Assembly: GCF_000176235.1 (NCBI RefSeq)
Contig: NZ_ACZV01000004.1
Location: forward strand, 1,515,960-1,579,959
Length of the DNA: 64,000 bases
DNA from: Vibrio orientalis CIP 102891 = ATCC 33934
GTDB taxonomy: Bacteria > Pseudomonadota > Gammaproteobacteria > Enterobacterales > Vibrionaceae
Direction: 5' to 3'
The notes beneath the pieces are model-generated. The model worked only from the letters and a program-made list of their open reading frames with translations, searched no databases and was not told where the DNA came from. This document shows positions 1-8,637 of this stretch, piece by piece (position 1 is the stretch's first letter; the number at the start of each line of letters is the position of its first letter). The translations under genes were made by a program, and so were the position numbers.

Positions 1-1
1 A

Positions 2-97
2 TGGATTTTGTTGGGGGCTCTCAAGCGTAAAAAAGCACAAAGCGAACAAGAGAGTCGCGCTGACAACACTTCAGAAAATAAACAAGCTCAAGCTTAA
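2..97 (+). CDS. C-terminal end of a probable amino acid/polyamine permease (partial)
   Basis: Frame 2 is open from the left edge to a TAA at 95-97 and encodes about 31 residues: a hydrophobic WILLGALK stretch, then a basic and polar tail (KRKKAQSEQ...). This looks like the end of a last membrane helix plus cytoplasmic tail. It lies 16 bp upstream of aguA, so an APC-type agmatine/putrescine exchanger is a natural guess from known agu operons, but that is inference because only the tail is visible. Confidence 0.5.
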   Translation, partial: WILLGALKRKKAQSEQESRADNTSENKQAQA

Positions 98-113
98 GTT
101 GGAGGATAGAGCA

Positions 114-1205
114 ATGAAAAAAGTAATTGATACCACACCAAAACATGATGGTTTCAGAATGCCGGGTGAGCATGAGCCACACAATGAAATTTGGATGGCC
201 TGGCCGGAGCGTACGGATAACTGGCGTGATGGTGCAAAGCCAGCGCAGAAAGTTTTCTCAGATGTTGCTAAGCAGATTAGCAAAACCACACCAGTAACGA
301 TGCTCGCGAGCTCAGCTCAGTACGACAACGCAGTGTCTCGTTTACCCGAAGATATTCGAGTTCTTGAAGTATCAACCGATGACTCATGGATGCGTGATAT
401 TGGAGCGACTTATGTCGTGGATGACAATGGTGAGCGTCGCGGTGTTGATTGGGAGTTTAACGCTTGGGGGGGCTTCGTCGATGGCTTGTATTCACCTTGG
501 AACAGAGACAATCAAGTCGCACAAAAGATGTGTGAAACCATCCGAGACTCAAGATATCGAGCGCCAATCGTATTGGAAGGAGGCTCAATCCATGTTGATG
601 GCGAAGGCACGCTTTATACAACGGAAGAGTGTCTGCTGCATGAAAGCCGCAATCCAGACTTAAGCAAGCAAGAGCTGACAGAAGTGCTGTGTGAACACCT
701 CAATGTCGAGAAGGTGGTCTGGCTACCTCGTGGCCTTTATAACGATGAAACCAATGGTCATGTAGACAACATCTTACATGTGGTAAAGCCGGGCGAAGTG
801 GTACTGACTTGGTGTGATGATGAAAACGACCCTCAGTATGACATCAGTCGAGAAGCGTATGACTACATCACGAGCCAAACCGATGCTAAAGGGCGAGAAA
901 TCAAAGTACATAAGCTGCCAATGCCAGGTCCTTTGTATATGTCTGCTGACGAAGCGGCAGGGATTGATATTGCTGAAGGGATGGAGCGTGAAGCGGGTGA
1001 GCGGTTAGCCGCATCGTACGCCAACTACCTGATTACAAACAAACAAATTGTGTTGCCACTGCTCGATAAACGCTATGACGACGATGTAATTGAAATCCTA
1101 GAAGAGATCTATCCGGGCTATGAAGTGAATGGCATTCCAGCGCGAGAGATCTTACTCGGTGGCGGCAATATTCACTGCATTACTCAACAAGTACCAAGAA
1201 TCTAA
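114..1205 (+). CDS. aguA: Agmatine deiminase
   Basis: Hydrolyses agmatine to N-carbamoylputrescine and ammonia in the cytoplasm. It is a peptidyl-arginine-deiminase-fold enzyme of normal length (363 aa). The N-terminal HEPHNEIWMAWPER block, the LEGGSIHVDGEGT strand, NGHVDNILH, and the C-terminal GGGNIHC motif with nucleophile Cys near residue 355 are all visible. An upstream TTG at 99 is in frame, but ATG 114 has GGAGG at 101-105 with 8-nt spacing, so I use 114. It probably shares an operon with the upstream permease and downstream aguB, giving agmatine to putrescine plus carbamoyl phosphate. Confidence 0.95.
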   Translation: MKKVIDTTPKHDGFRMPGEHEPHNEIWMAWPERTDNWRDGAKPAQKVFSDVAKQISKTTPVTMLASSAQYDNAVSRLPEDIRVLEVSTDDSWMRDIGATYVVDDNGERRGVDWEFNAWGGFVDGLYSPWNRDNQVAQKMCETIRDSRYRAPIVLEGGSIHVDGEGTLYTTEECLLHESRNPDLSKQELTEVLCEHLNVEKVVWLPRGLYNDETNGHVDNILHVVKPGEVVLTWCDDENDPQYDISREAYDYITSQTDAKGREIKVHKLPMPGPLYMSADEAAGIDIAEGMEREAGERLAASYANYLITNKQIVLPLLDKRYDDDVIEILEEIYPGYEVNGIPAREILLGGGNIHCITQQVPRI

Positions 1206-1319
1206 CTTGAGGCCATCGCCTCAAACATAAAAACAGAAAAATTTAAATCCAACCAAAACGAAATCATCACGAGATCGACTCAAACGAAAACGTGAAACGA
1301 CGAAAAATAGGAACATATT

Positions 1320-2366
1320 ATGAAATTACCTTCTTCTAGCGCGACTGAACTAAGCAAAGCAAACCTTGAGCATATGGTGTCAATGAAAGACTTCTCTGTT
1401 GAAGAGATGGATAACATGATGGAGCTAATGACTTACCTAAAACAGGCACGTAAAGACAACGCGATTCCACAACTGTTTAAAGGTAAGTCAGTGGGTATGA
1501 TTTTCGAAGCTGGCTCTACACGAACTCGGGTGTCGTTTGAAGTAGCCGCAACTTTACTGGGTGGTCACGCGCTGTTCCTTTCTCCGAAAGACATTCACCT
1601 AGGTGGCAAAGAGTCGATTGATGATACCTCTCGCGTTATATCGCGTATGTGTGACGTCATCATGGCTCGTACCAATAGCCCTGAAACCTTGGACGGTCTG
1701 CTAAACATGTCGACAGTGCCTGTCATCAATGGCCTTGATACACGCTTCCACCCAACCCAGATGCTGGCTGACCTTTATACCATCAGAGAGCACATTACTG
1801 ACGGACGTAAGCTGTCTGACTTAACACTGGCCTTTATGGGGGATGCTACGGATGTGTGCCGTTCCTTAATGCTGACTTGTGCCAAATATGGCATGGGCTT
1901 TAAGCAAATTGGTCCTAAGAAGTATCAAATGGAGCAAGAATGGATTGATATGGCGCTCAACTTCTGTGAAGAGTCTGGCGGTACGATTGAAATTACCGAT
2001 GACGTGGAACGTATCAGTGACTGTGATGTGGTTTACGGCGACAGCTTCTACTGGGTTACTCAAATGGACGAGAAAGAAGAACGCTTGGCGGCATTTATGC
2101 CGGACTACGTCATCACTGAAGAGCTGATGGCGAAAGCTCGACCTGGCGCGATGCTTCTTCATTGCTTGCCTGCAAACGACAAAGAAGAAGTGACTCGTGG
2201 TGCGCTAGAGAGTGAATACTCCGTAGCATTCGATGAGGCTGAAAACCGTCTAACGGCTCAAATGGCTATCTTGGTTTACTTCACGCATAAGGACTCGGTT
2301 ATCCCTACGCAAGAAACCATCAAGCATCATGAAGAGAAGATCAATAGTTTCTTAAGCACCTTATAG
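1320..2366 (+). CDS. aguB: Putrescine carbamoyltransferase
   Basis: Phosphorolyses N-carbamoylputrescine to putrescine and carbamoyl phosphate. It has the aspartate/ornithine carbamoyltransferase fold: STRTR carbamoyl-phosphate loop near residue 67, the HPTQMLAD motif, HCLP, and a C-terminal FDEAENRLTAQMA segment. The residues before HCLP (YGDSFYWVTQ) do not match the DSMG-type loop of ornithine carbamoyltransferases and fit the putrescine enzymes better. Its place directly after aguA supports the agmatine role. The 114-bp gap to aguA carries no clear terminator. The carbamate kinase that usually completes the pathway is not in the window. Confidence 0.88.
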   Translation: MKLPSSSATELSKANLEHMVSMKDFSVEEMDNMMELMTYLKQARKDNAIPQLFKGKSVGMIFEAGSTRTRVSFEVAATLLGGHALFLSPKDIHLGGKESIDDTSRVISRMCDVIMARTNSPETLDGLLNMSTVPVINGLDTRFHPTQMLADLYTIREHITDGRKLSDLTLAFMGDATDVCRSLMLTCAKYGMGFKQIGPKKYQMEQEWIDMALNFCEESGGTIEITDDVERISDCDVVYGDSFYWVTQMDEKEERLAAFMPDYVITEELMAKARPGAMLLHCLPANDKEEVTRGALESEYSVAFDEAENRLTAQMAILVYFTHKDSVIPTQETIKHHEEKINSFLSTL

Positions 2367-2476
2367 AGGAAGCTTTGGATGGAGTTTTCTCACCATCAAT
2401 GGGAGTCCTAATACAAATGGATAGTTTTGTACCGAACAGAGAAGGCCCTTCGCCAAGGGTGTAAATTGAAGTTAAT

Positions 2477-2504
2477 AAGCCCCGAACCTAGTGTTGGGGC
2501 TTTT
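2477..2504 (+). terminator. Rho-independent terminator after aguB
   Basis: Stem AAGCCCC/GGGGCTT with a 12-nt loop, followed by a short T run, 110 bp past the aguB stop. Confidence 0.75.
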
Positions 2505-2529
2505 GTGTTCTTGGGGACTTCTGCTTGCC

Positions 2530-2570
2530 GTCATTCCATAGAGTGACGAAGGAGCGAGTAGGGAATCTCA
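2530..2570. repeat. 41-bp intergenic repeat, family A, copy 1
   Basis: Runs from GTCATTCCATAGAG to GAGTAGGGAATCTCA. Two other 41-bp copies lie at 33208-33248 and 40256-40296. The ends carry ATTCC/GGAAT inverted arms, so it can fold as an imperfect hairpin. All copies lie between genes. Confidence 0.75.
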
Positions 2571-2666
2571 ACAAGGGAGCCTTGAGTTTAATCTGATTAC
2601 CACTGGATCTTTAAAGCCAAGAAACTTACAATTGAACGGCGTTTTATTAATTCATAAGTAATCAAT

Positions 2667-3083
2667 ATGATGAGAAGTAGAATCATATTTATGGTTAGCC
2701 TTCTATTCCTAGCCGCTTGTTCTGCAAGCAATGAAGTTCAGCAGAATGAGAAGAGGTTGAGCAACGAAGATAAGGCGTCAACAGGTGTAGAAATTCAGCC
2801 TAACTTAACGGCAGATTCAGAGCCATTATCTGACGATGATTCCAAGATGCTCCTTAGTGCAAATGATGACGAAAATACAAACACTCAGACAGAACATCAA
2901 CTCATTGAAACTGAACAAGTAATAGAGAATCAAAATAAGGATATTCACAACAAATCGGCTAGTGAAAAAAGCCATTACTTGCTTAACAATGAACCGACCA
3001 AGCAAGTGATTAAGTCGATAGAGAGCGTTACCGACACATTGAATATGATTACTTTTGGCATTTTCGCTACCGATCACTGGTGA
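2667..3083 (+). CDS. Small lipoprotein of unknown function
   Basis: 138 aa. The N terminus is a lipoprotein signal: two Met, Arg, a hydrophobic helix and the lipobox LAAC with Cys near residue 18. The rest is highly polar and acidic (Asn, Asp, Glu, Ser rich) with no recognised domain, apart from a hydrophobic C-terminal stretch ending ITFGIFATDHW. It stands alone, with a terminator just after the stop. The ribosome site is weak and ATG 2670 is an equal start. I do not recognise the family. Confidence 0.6.
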   Translation: MMRSRIIFMVSLLFLAACSASNEVQQNEKRLSNEDKASTGVEIQPNLTADSEPLSDDDSKMLLSANDDENTNTQTEHQLIETEQVIENQNKDIHNKSASEKSHYLLNNEPTKQVIKSIESVTDTLNMITFGIFATDHW

Positions 3084-3110
3084 TTGGTCCTGAGTGAGCA
3101 GCACATACAA

Positions 3111-3139
3111 AAAAGCCCTGAACCAAGTTCAGGGCTTTT
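3111..3139. terminator. Bidirectional terminator between convergent genes
   Basis: A perfect 13-bp stem (AAAAGCCCTGAAC / GTTCAGGGCTTTT) with a 3-nt loop, flanked by A and T runs. It serves the lipoprotein gene on + and the peptidase gene on -. Confidence 0.9.
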
Positions 3140-3159
3140 GCATTACATATGGCGTTTAT

Positions 3160-4455
3160 TTATACCAAAGTCACCGCAGTTTGATTACCCATTGCAATCA
3201 ACTTATCGAGAATACGTTCGCCGTCAGCGCGTAGGCCGTTGTGCTCATATTCGTTGGTTATCCATGCTTTTGAGTTTGGAATTTTTGCCAGTGTTTCGCG
3301 GCTGATGTCCATTTCCACAAACATATCATCGGCGTAGACGGCGCAGCTAACAGGCACTTTATTTTGTGCCAGTACACTGTCGTCATACAGTGGTGTCCAA
3401 TCTTCTTTTGCTGCTAGTAATTCAGCGGCCTCTTTAAGCGGCTTTAAGCATTGGTATTGGTCAAACATCCACGGGAAGACCATTTCGCCAGTAAACAAGA
3501 ATGGCTTACTAGGGTCATAGTTGAATGCTAGGTTGTCTTGACGGACGCGGTGCGCACTCCAGTTAGAAGCGAAGCCTTGGCAGTAAATCGACTCATGCAA
3601 AATCGCGTAGATAGGATTGGTCTGAAAGCTTTGCTCCATCAACATGTTATTGAGGAACTCATAGTTCAGTTGAGACTTACCGTTCACATCAATCAAGGCA
3701 TTTTCAAGTGCGTAGTAGGTCGGCAAGAACGTATCACTCATGCCGAAATTGATGCCAATTTGTTGGAACTGTTCTACTGTGAAACGCTGACCGTTTGGTA
3801 GCAACTCTTCATTTTCAATCAGATGATCGGCAATCTGCTTACATAGCTGCTGCGCTTTTGGAAATTGCTGAAAGAACGCTTGGTTCTTTTGTAGCGTGCG
3901 TTTAAACGTCGCTTGGTACACATCATCTGCATGGCGAGTCGTTGAAGGTACACCGCCGGTAATGAAGCTGCGCGCCAGACTTTTAGGAAACAGAGAAAGA
4001 TAGGTCAGCGAGCAAAAGCCGCCAAAGCTTTGGCCTAAAATAGACCACTGCTCAACGCCAAACTGCTTACGAATTTCTTCGGCGTCACGCACGATGTTAT
4101 CCGCGCGGAAATGGCTTAAATAGTCAGCTTGTTGCTCGGCAGTTAGGTGAGCCAGTGTTTGGTGGTTGATGACACTGCTGTTACCCGTACCACGTTGGTC
4201 GAGTAGTAACACACGGTAATCTTGCAGGGCACGTTTCACCCAGCCACTGTGGCCGTTTTGGCGCGGTGACGGAAAGCCTGGTCCACCTTGAAAGTAGACC
4301 AACCAAGGCTTGTTGCTGTCACCATCGGCAACCAGTGATAGCTCGCGGGCAAACACTTTGATGGTATTGGCATCTTTGTTTGCATAGTCCAGCGGCAACT
4401 GGAAAGTGTGCGGGGTGTATTTAACTCCCGCATCAATAAATTCTTGAGCGTTCAT
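3160..4455 (-). CDS. Proline iminopeptidase-like alpha/beta hydrolase (S33)
   Basis: 431 aa, matching the long proline iminopeptidases (about 425 aa) rather than the short ones. Visible features are the oxyanion-region QGGPGFPSPR motif, DQRGTGNS, the nucleophile elbow GQSFGG with Ser near residue 143, a helical cap rich in Phe and Gln, a late Asp in YADDMF and the His in EYEHNGLR. It would remove N-terminal proline from peptides. There is no signal peptide, so it is cytoplasmic. Single gene. The substrate is inferred from family membership. Confidence 0.85.
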   Translation of the reverse strand: MNAQEFIDAGVKYTPHTFQLPLDYANKDANTIKVFARELSLVADGDSNKPWLVYFQGGPGFPSPRQNGHSGWVKRALQDYRVLLLDQRGTGNSSVINHQTLAHLTAEQQADYLSHFRADNIVRDAEEIRKQFGVEQWSILGQSFGGFCSLTYLSLFPKSLARSFITGGVPSTTRHADDVYQATFKRTLQKNQAFFQQFPKAQQLCKQIADHLIENEELLPNGQRFTVEQFQQIGINFGMSDTFLPTYYALENALIDVNGKSQLNYEFLNNMLMEQSFQTNPIYAILHESIYCQGFASNWSAHRVRQDNLAFNYDPSKPFLFTGEMVFPWMFDQYQCLKPLKEAAELLAAKEDWTPLYDDSVLAQNKVPVSCAVYADDMFVEMDISRETLAKIPNSKAWITNEYEHNGLRADGERILDKLIAMGNQTAVTLV

Positions 4456-4648
4456 TATTATGTTTTAACTTCCATGACTATTAGACGGCTTATCTTAACC
4501 TGATGACATACCGAGACCAACGTAAGTTTTATGATGTGCGGGCTTAGTTCAACGGCGGCGAAAGTAGAGTGACGGGCATCAAATTTAGGCATATCCTAAA
4601 CAGGCTAGGTCAATAGACCTCAAAGAGACTAACTAAAAGAATGAAACT

Positions 4649-5275
4649 ATGAACTACTTTGAATCGCCATTTGCTGGCAAACCCCTAGTTGAACAAATAA
4701 CCAACCCCAATATTATCGTTGGGCGCCACAGTTACTACTCTGGCTATTATCATGGACATAGCTTTGATGACTGCGCTCGCTACTTGACTCCGGACAGAGA
4801 CGACGTTGATAAACTCATCATTGGTAATTTCTGTTCCATCGGATCTGGCGCGGTATTTATGATGGCTGGCAACCAAGGCCACCGCTCTGATTGGGTAACC
4901 ACGTTCCCATTTTTCTATCAAAATAATGAACATTTTGTAGGCGCAGAAGATGGCTTTCAGCGCTCAGGTGATACTGTGATTGGTAACGATGTCTGGATAG
5001 GTTCAGAGGCGATGATCATGGCCGGTGTGACCATCGGTGATGGGGCGATCATTGCGAGCAGAGCGGTGGTGACCAAAGATGTCCAACCATATGAAGTCGT
5101 CGGATCGAACCCAGCGAAGCACATTAAGTTTCGCTTCTCTCCTGAGCAGATCGACAAGTTGATTGAAATGCAGTGGTGGCATTGGTCAGATGAACAACTG
5201 GCTGGAGCAATGAAGCTGCTGAGCAGTGCTGACATCGATGGTCTTTACGACTACTGGCAACAGAAGATTCGATAA
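4649..5275 (+). CDS. catB: CatB-type xenobiotic O-acetyltransferase
   Basis: 208 aa, close to the 210 aa of type B chloramphenicol acetyltransferases and the related Vat enzymes. The left-handed beta-helix hexapeptide pattern shows as [16 protein letters not shown] and [32 protein letters not shown]. The family's MMAGNQGHR segment carries the catalytic His, and the C-terminal helix is WWHWSDEQ. It transfers acetyl from acetyl-CoA to hydroxyls of compounds such as chloramphenicol or streptogramins. Whether this chromosomal copy gives resistance cannot be read from sequence. It overlaps the start of a direct repeat (5274-5333) that recurs after the next gene. Confidence 0.85.
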   Translation: MNYFESPFAGKPLVEQITNPNIIVGRHSYYSGYYHGHSFDDCARYLTPDRDDVDKLIIGNFCSIGSGAVFMMAGNQGHRSDWVTTFPFFYQNNEHFVGAEDGFQRSGDTVIGNDVWIGSEAMIMAGVTIGDGAIIASRAVVTKDVQPYEVVGSNPAKHIKFRFSPEQIDKLIEMQWWHWSDEQLAGAMKLLSSADIDGLYDYWQQKIR

Positions 5276-5333
5276 CTAGCACGTACTATTGATGAGACAA
5301 GGCGAGGGATTGAATCTCCTCGCCTTTATTTTG
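5274..5333 (+). repeat. 60-bp direct repeat, copy 1, containing the catB terminator
   Basis: About 50 of 60 positions match the copy at 7911-7970, including an identical 21-bp core that starts TGAGACAAGGCGAGGGATTG. Copy 1 begins in the catB stop codon. The two copies flank the metzincin gene. Confidence 0.85.
5299..5330 (+). terminator. Terminator of catB
   Basis: Stem AAGGCGAGG (5299-5307) / CCTCGCCTT (5318-5326), then TATTTTG. Confidence 0.85.
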
Positions 5334-5377
5334 TCTTATTTAGTAGATATTAATGTCGCTCATGAGTATACGACCGA

Positions 5378-7672
5378 TTATTCACTGCACACGATGACCG
5401 CGCCTTTTTCTACTTCTTTGATCGTGTTTGGGCGATAAGTAGTGGGAACGGAGATAGCTATTGGCGATCCTGTTTCATGTGAAAGTCCCACTTGGCTGCC
5501 GTATTTCTGATATTTGGTTTGAAAAGCCATCATCTCATCTGAACGAAACGGTGTTAAGGTTCCTAGCGTGAGCCCTCTATCTTTACAAATCTGTTCGGCT
5601 TCAGAAGGAGAGTAAGTATTTACCTCATTCACGAAAACGTTATTGTCATTTTTATTCCACTGTTTCAATAGATAGATGTACTGCCCACTTTCACTGACGA
5701 ATCCTCCTGAGCCTGAATAATTGAGCACAAGATTGGTTTGCTGCTTGGTATCGGCTTCGCTACCACCGATGAAGATAATCGACGCAGGGATATTGTTTTG
5801 GTTTGCTTGTTGTGGCTTATCAAAAATAAAGGCTAATTTTGATGGAGCAGATTTGGCGTTGACCTCACTTATGCTTTGAGCTGAGATGTTTGCGATATCG
5901 TTGAACAGATACGTATGGTCATAGCCAGGATTGATCTGTGGAAAAATTTCGCTGGCGTTGTTTTGATCATCAACCACGTAGCTATGTTTCAATTCAGGCA
6001 ATGAGGTGGTGAGTAAGATGAACTTATCAATACCTTTGTTTGATGAACCTGATGAGCTCTTATCCAAAAACGAAATCTCTAATTTAAATTGCTCACCAAG
6101 ATCTTTGAGCTCGTATCGACTTGCGAGCGTTGGTGTCGATGCTTCTACTGCACCATCTTCATAAAACTGCTCCCAATAACGATTTACAAATGTGCCCGTA
6201 TCAGATGGATAGCCATAAGTCATGCCGCCAGAGTGACCAAAACCGTGGTTATGCATCTTCTCGTGCAGGTAGGTTGTTTTAGGTGATGTTGCGCCTTCAG
6301 TAAACAACCTATAGTCACGTACGCTTAGCCATCCATCGCCAATGGTCGCCACTCCGTTGGCTTCTCGGGTCAGCATCGTGTATGTCGCACTTGGCTTATT
6401 CGCAATCAGGCTGACGTGCTTCAATGTTTGTGGTGAGCTGTCATTACCTTTGAATTTGGCAAAGTCAGTAGAGCTACTCTCTATTGAACGAGTTAAGGGT
6501 AATTGCGTTTCTACTTCACACCAATGATCTTGATGTCGAACCATGCGCGTTTTTGAGTTCATGTAGTTTTGAATGAAACCGATAAATCGATGGTTATAGT
6601 CATAGTTATTCATTAACTGCTTAAAGCCGCGCAATTCTTTTTCATATTGATAGACGTTTTCTTCTGTTGGTTGCGCGTACTTATCATCGTTGGGTTTGAC
6701 ATCCGCATAAGATCGCACATGGGCTTTAAACAAAGGCTGCTCTTCGACAAAGTAAGCAGAGATGATTGGTTCATCAAACCATGTAGGCAAGTCGAAACGC
6801 ACACTTTGAAATGGAGGAATTACTGCATCAATTCGAAAGTGCTGTTGATTTATGGTGACCAATGGATTGTTCAGATAGCGCGGTGTTGCATTTAACAAAT
6901 CAAAGCTTGTCGAATCGTTATGTCGAACTTTTACATCATCAATGTCATAGCCTGCAAACACGGAGCGAGCTAGAGGAGATAGAGCATCCTTTTTCAGCTT
7001 AATCGCAAAGTTTTTAGGTATCACGGTAAACGTTTTGTTGCTGGCGATTGTCGAAGTGAAAGAGTTAGCGCTAACTGAAATGCTGACTTCGCCTTTTTCA
7101 ATTCCGGTAACAACTATCCCGCCTTTAGATGAAGTGATCTCTGCGATACCACTTTGATCAACTTCCCACTCTAGAGTTGAGTTGTCCGTAACATTAACTT
7201 GAGAACCATCGGACATTGTCGCGATGACTTGCAGTATGTGAGGGACACCGGCAGTTATTGCTGTGGATGCTGACTCCAAAGAAAGTTCTTTTATGATAGG
7301 GGGAGTGATGACCAACGTCATACTGCTTTGATGTTCCGTTGAGTTGAGCTTGGTACGTGCGCGAATTGAGGTTTTGCCAATCGTCTGCCCAACGACGACG
7401 TTGTTTTTGCCATTATCAAGGTAAGCTAGTTGAGTGTCGTCAACGAAAAACGTTACCTCTGGGGAGCCGGGGATGTCGTCAATACGTCCATCTGAGAAGA
7501 CCGCGTTTACCTTTAAGGCATGTCTGACGCCCAACGGTAATGAAAGCTTTTTTTCACTAAACGTTATCTCTGTGACAGTCGTTTTGGGCTCTTCATTTCG
7601 TTCTTGGTCGAAATCGCAGCCTGTTAACGATAACAGGCAAAAGAGAGTTGAGAAAACAGTCCTAATTTGCAT
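5378..7672 (-). CDS. Lipoprotein metzincin-type zinc metalloprotease with Ig-like domains
   Basis: 764 aa from ATG 7672. An upstream ATG at 7723 would add 17 residues before an otherwise standard lipoprotein signal (lipobox LTGC, Cys19). After the signal come two bacterial Ig-like (BIg2-type) repeats, roughly residues 30-120 and 125-220. A putative catalytic region contains HEKMHNHGFGH (codons at 6265-6233, about residues 470-480), a full HExxHxxGxxH metzincin zinc site, followed at once by SGGMTYGYPS. The closest known group I can suggest is M66 (StcE/TagA mucinases of enteric and Vibrio species), but the flanking residues differ. It is probably anchored at the cell surface. A single gene with weak ribosome sites, lying between two direct repeats. 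Confidence 0.75.
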   Translation of the reverse strand: MQIRTVFSTLFCLLSLTGCDFDQERNEEPKTTVTEITFSEKKLSLPLGVRHALKVNAVFSDGRIDDIPGSPEVTFFVDDTQLAYLDNGKNNVVVGQTIGKTSIRARTKLNSTEHQSSMTLVITPPIIKELSLESASTAITAGVPHILQVIATMSDGSQVNVTDNSTLEWEVDQSGIAEITSSKGGIVVTGIEKGEVSISVSANSFTSTIASNKTFTVIPKNFAIKLKKDALSPLARSVFAGYDIDDVKVRHNDSTSFDLLNATPRYLNNPLVTINQQHFRIDAVIPPFQSVRFDLPTWFDEPIISAYFVEEQPLFKAHVRSYADVKPNDDKYAQPTEENVYQYEKELRGFKQLMNNYDYNHRFIGFIQNYMNSKTRMVRHQDHWCEVETQLPLTRSIESSSTDFAKFKGNDSSPQTLKHVSLIANKPSATYTMLTREANGVATIGDGWLSVRDYRLFTEGATSPKTTYLHEKMHNHGFGHSGGMTYGYPSDTGTFVNRYWEQFYEDGAVEASTPTLASRYELKDLGEQFKLEISFLDKSSSGSSNKGIDKFILLTTSLPELKHSYVVDDQNNASEIFPQINPGYDHTYLFNDIANISAQSISEVNAKSAPSKLAFIFDKPQQANQNNIPASIIFIGGSEADTKQQTNLVLNYSGSGGFVSESGQYIYLLKQWNKNDNNVFVNEVNTYSPSEAEQICKDRGLTLGTLTPFRSDEMMAFQTKYQKYGSQVGLSHETGSPIAISVPTTYRPNTIKEVEKGAVIVCSE

Positions 7673-7910
7673 TTCATTGAACCTGAATTTTGGGAAAAAA
7701 ATTGAAGGTAGAAAGAGGAACATTTAACCAGTACCTTCAGAGTTAACGGTGAACGAACGATGATATTTCGATACCTTAATCGCTAACTGATATGTTTGTT
7801 ATTTGTCTTTTTTTTCAACCGAATTTTTTCAAAAAATGCCCAAAGCAACAAGTCAGTTTATTCTGGATATAGTAGGAAATACGGTGTAGTAGCTTGATGA
7901 TCCATTCGCT

Positions 7911-7970
7911 TACTAGTACGTATTATTGGTGAGACAAGGCGAGGGATTGAGCAACCTCGCCTTTGCTTTG
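7911..7970 (+). repeat. 60-bp direct repeat, copy 2, with an orphan terminator
   Basis: Matches 5274-5333 at about 50 of 60 positions. It contains the hairpin AAGGCGAGG (7936-7944) / CCTCGCCTT (7955-7963) with CTTTG after it. No + strand gene ends just upstream, so this terminator has nothing obvious to terminate, which suggests that a copy of the catB terminator was left behind by a rearrangement. Confidence 0.8.
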
Positions 7971-8019
7971 AATGCGGTGTTGGATAAGGTGGATTGATTG
8001 ATGATAAATGGAGCAAAAA

Positions 8020-8523
8020 ATGCCAATGGAACTGCCTGCTAATGCTGATATTCACCCTTATCTTCCCCAATCCTATTTTGCGGATAGCCATTCAATTGAG
8101 CTTTCATATCGAGGGGAATCGGCATTAGAAATTTACTTCGAGATGGTCAGTCGCACACCGAAATGGGTGAACTTTTTAATGGATTTACGCAATCGTATTG
8201 TGTCTAAGCTTGGTTTAAAGCATTTAGGTCGGATGGCGGATCTCGATCAAAACAAACCCGTTGAGGATTACAAAGTGGGCGATCAGGTCGGTATTTTCTC
8301 GATTGTTAGTTTACGTCATAATGAAGTCGTGGTGGAAGATTGCGATAAGCACCTCAATGTACGCTTGTCATTCCTGTTAGTACCTAATGGCAATCAAGTG
8401 ACGTTACATGCCACTACAGTGGTGCATGTTAAAAATACCTTTGGCAAGGTGTATATGTTCTTTGTTGCGCCAGTACATAAAGTGATCGTGCCGAAATCAT
8501 TAAATAGCTTAATTGCTCGTTGA
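8020..8523 (+). CDS. DUF2867-family protein
   Basis: 167 aa. The sequence has the DUF2867 look: YFADSHSIEL near the N terminus, WVNFLMDLRNRIVSKLGLK in the middle, then beta strands DHLRVLV-like (CDKHLNVRLSFLLV) and a C-terminal FVAPVHKVIVPKSL. Function unknown in the literature as far as I can recall. ATG 8020 is preceded by GGAG at 8010-8013 with 6-nt spacing. The in-frame ATG at 8008 would put that site inside the gene, so 8020 is preferred. No signal peptide. It is the first gene after the second direct repeat. Confidence 0.75.
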   Translation: MPMELPANADIHPYLPQSYFADSHSIELSYRGESALEIYFEMVSRTPKWVNFLMDLRNRIVSKLGLKHLGRMADLDQNKPVEDYKVGDQVGIFSIVSLRHNEVVVEDCDKHLNVRLSFLLVPNGNQVTLHATTVVHVKNTFGKVYMFFVAPVHKVIVPKSLNSLIAR

Positions 8524-8637
8524 TATTTCCTTATTCAATTTTTTCGAACGACTAGCTCTAATCCCTCCGCTCATGTTGCTAAATCAAAGCGCTAAACTGA
8601 GGTCATTCAGTCAAGAGTGACATCAAGGAGCTTTGTT

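Noticed and set aside
2380..2420. Ten-codon leader-like ORF after aguB
   Set aside because: Too short, no partner gene downstream before the terminator, and no clear spacing for a ribosome site.
5274..7970. Direct repeats around the metzincin gene as integron attC sites (catB genes often sit in cassettes)
   Set aside because: The repeats are simple terminators with 9-bp stems; there is no GTTRRRY core, no ~120-bp Vibrio cassette repeat, no integrase, and the gene between is in the opposite orientation.
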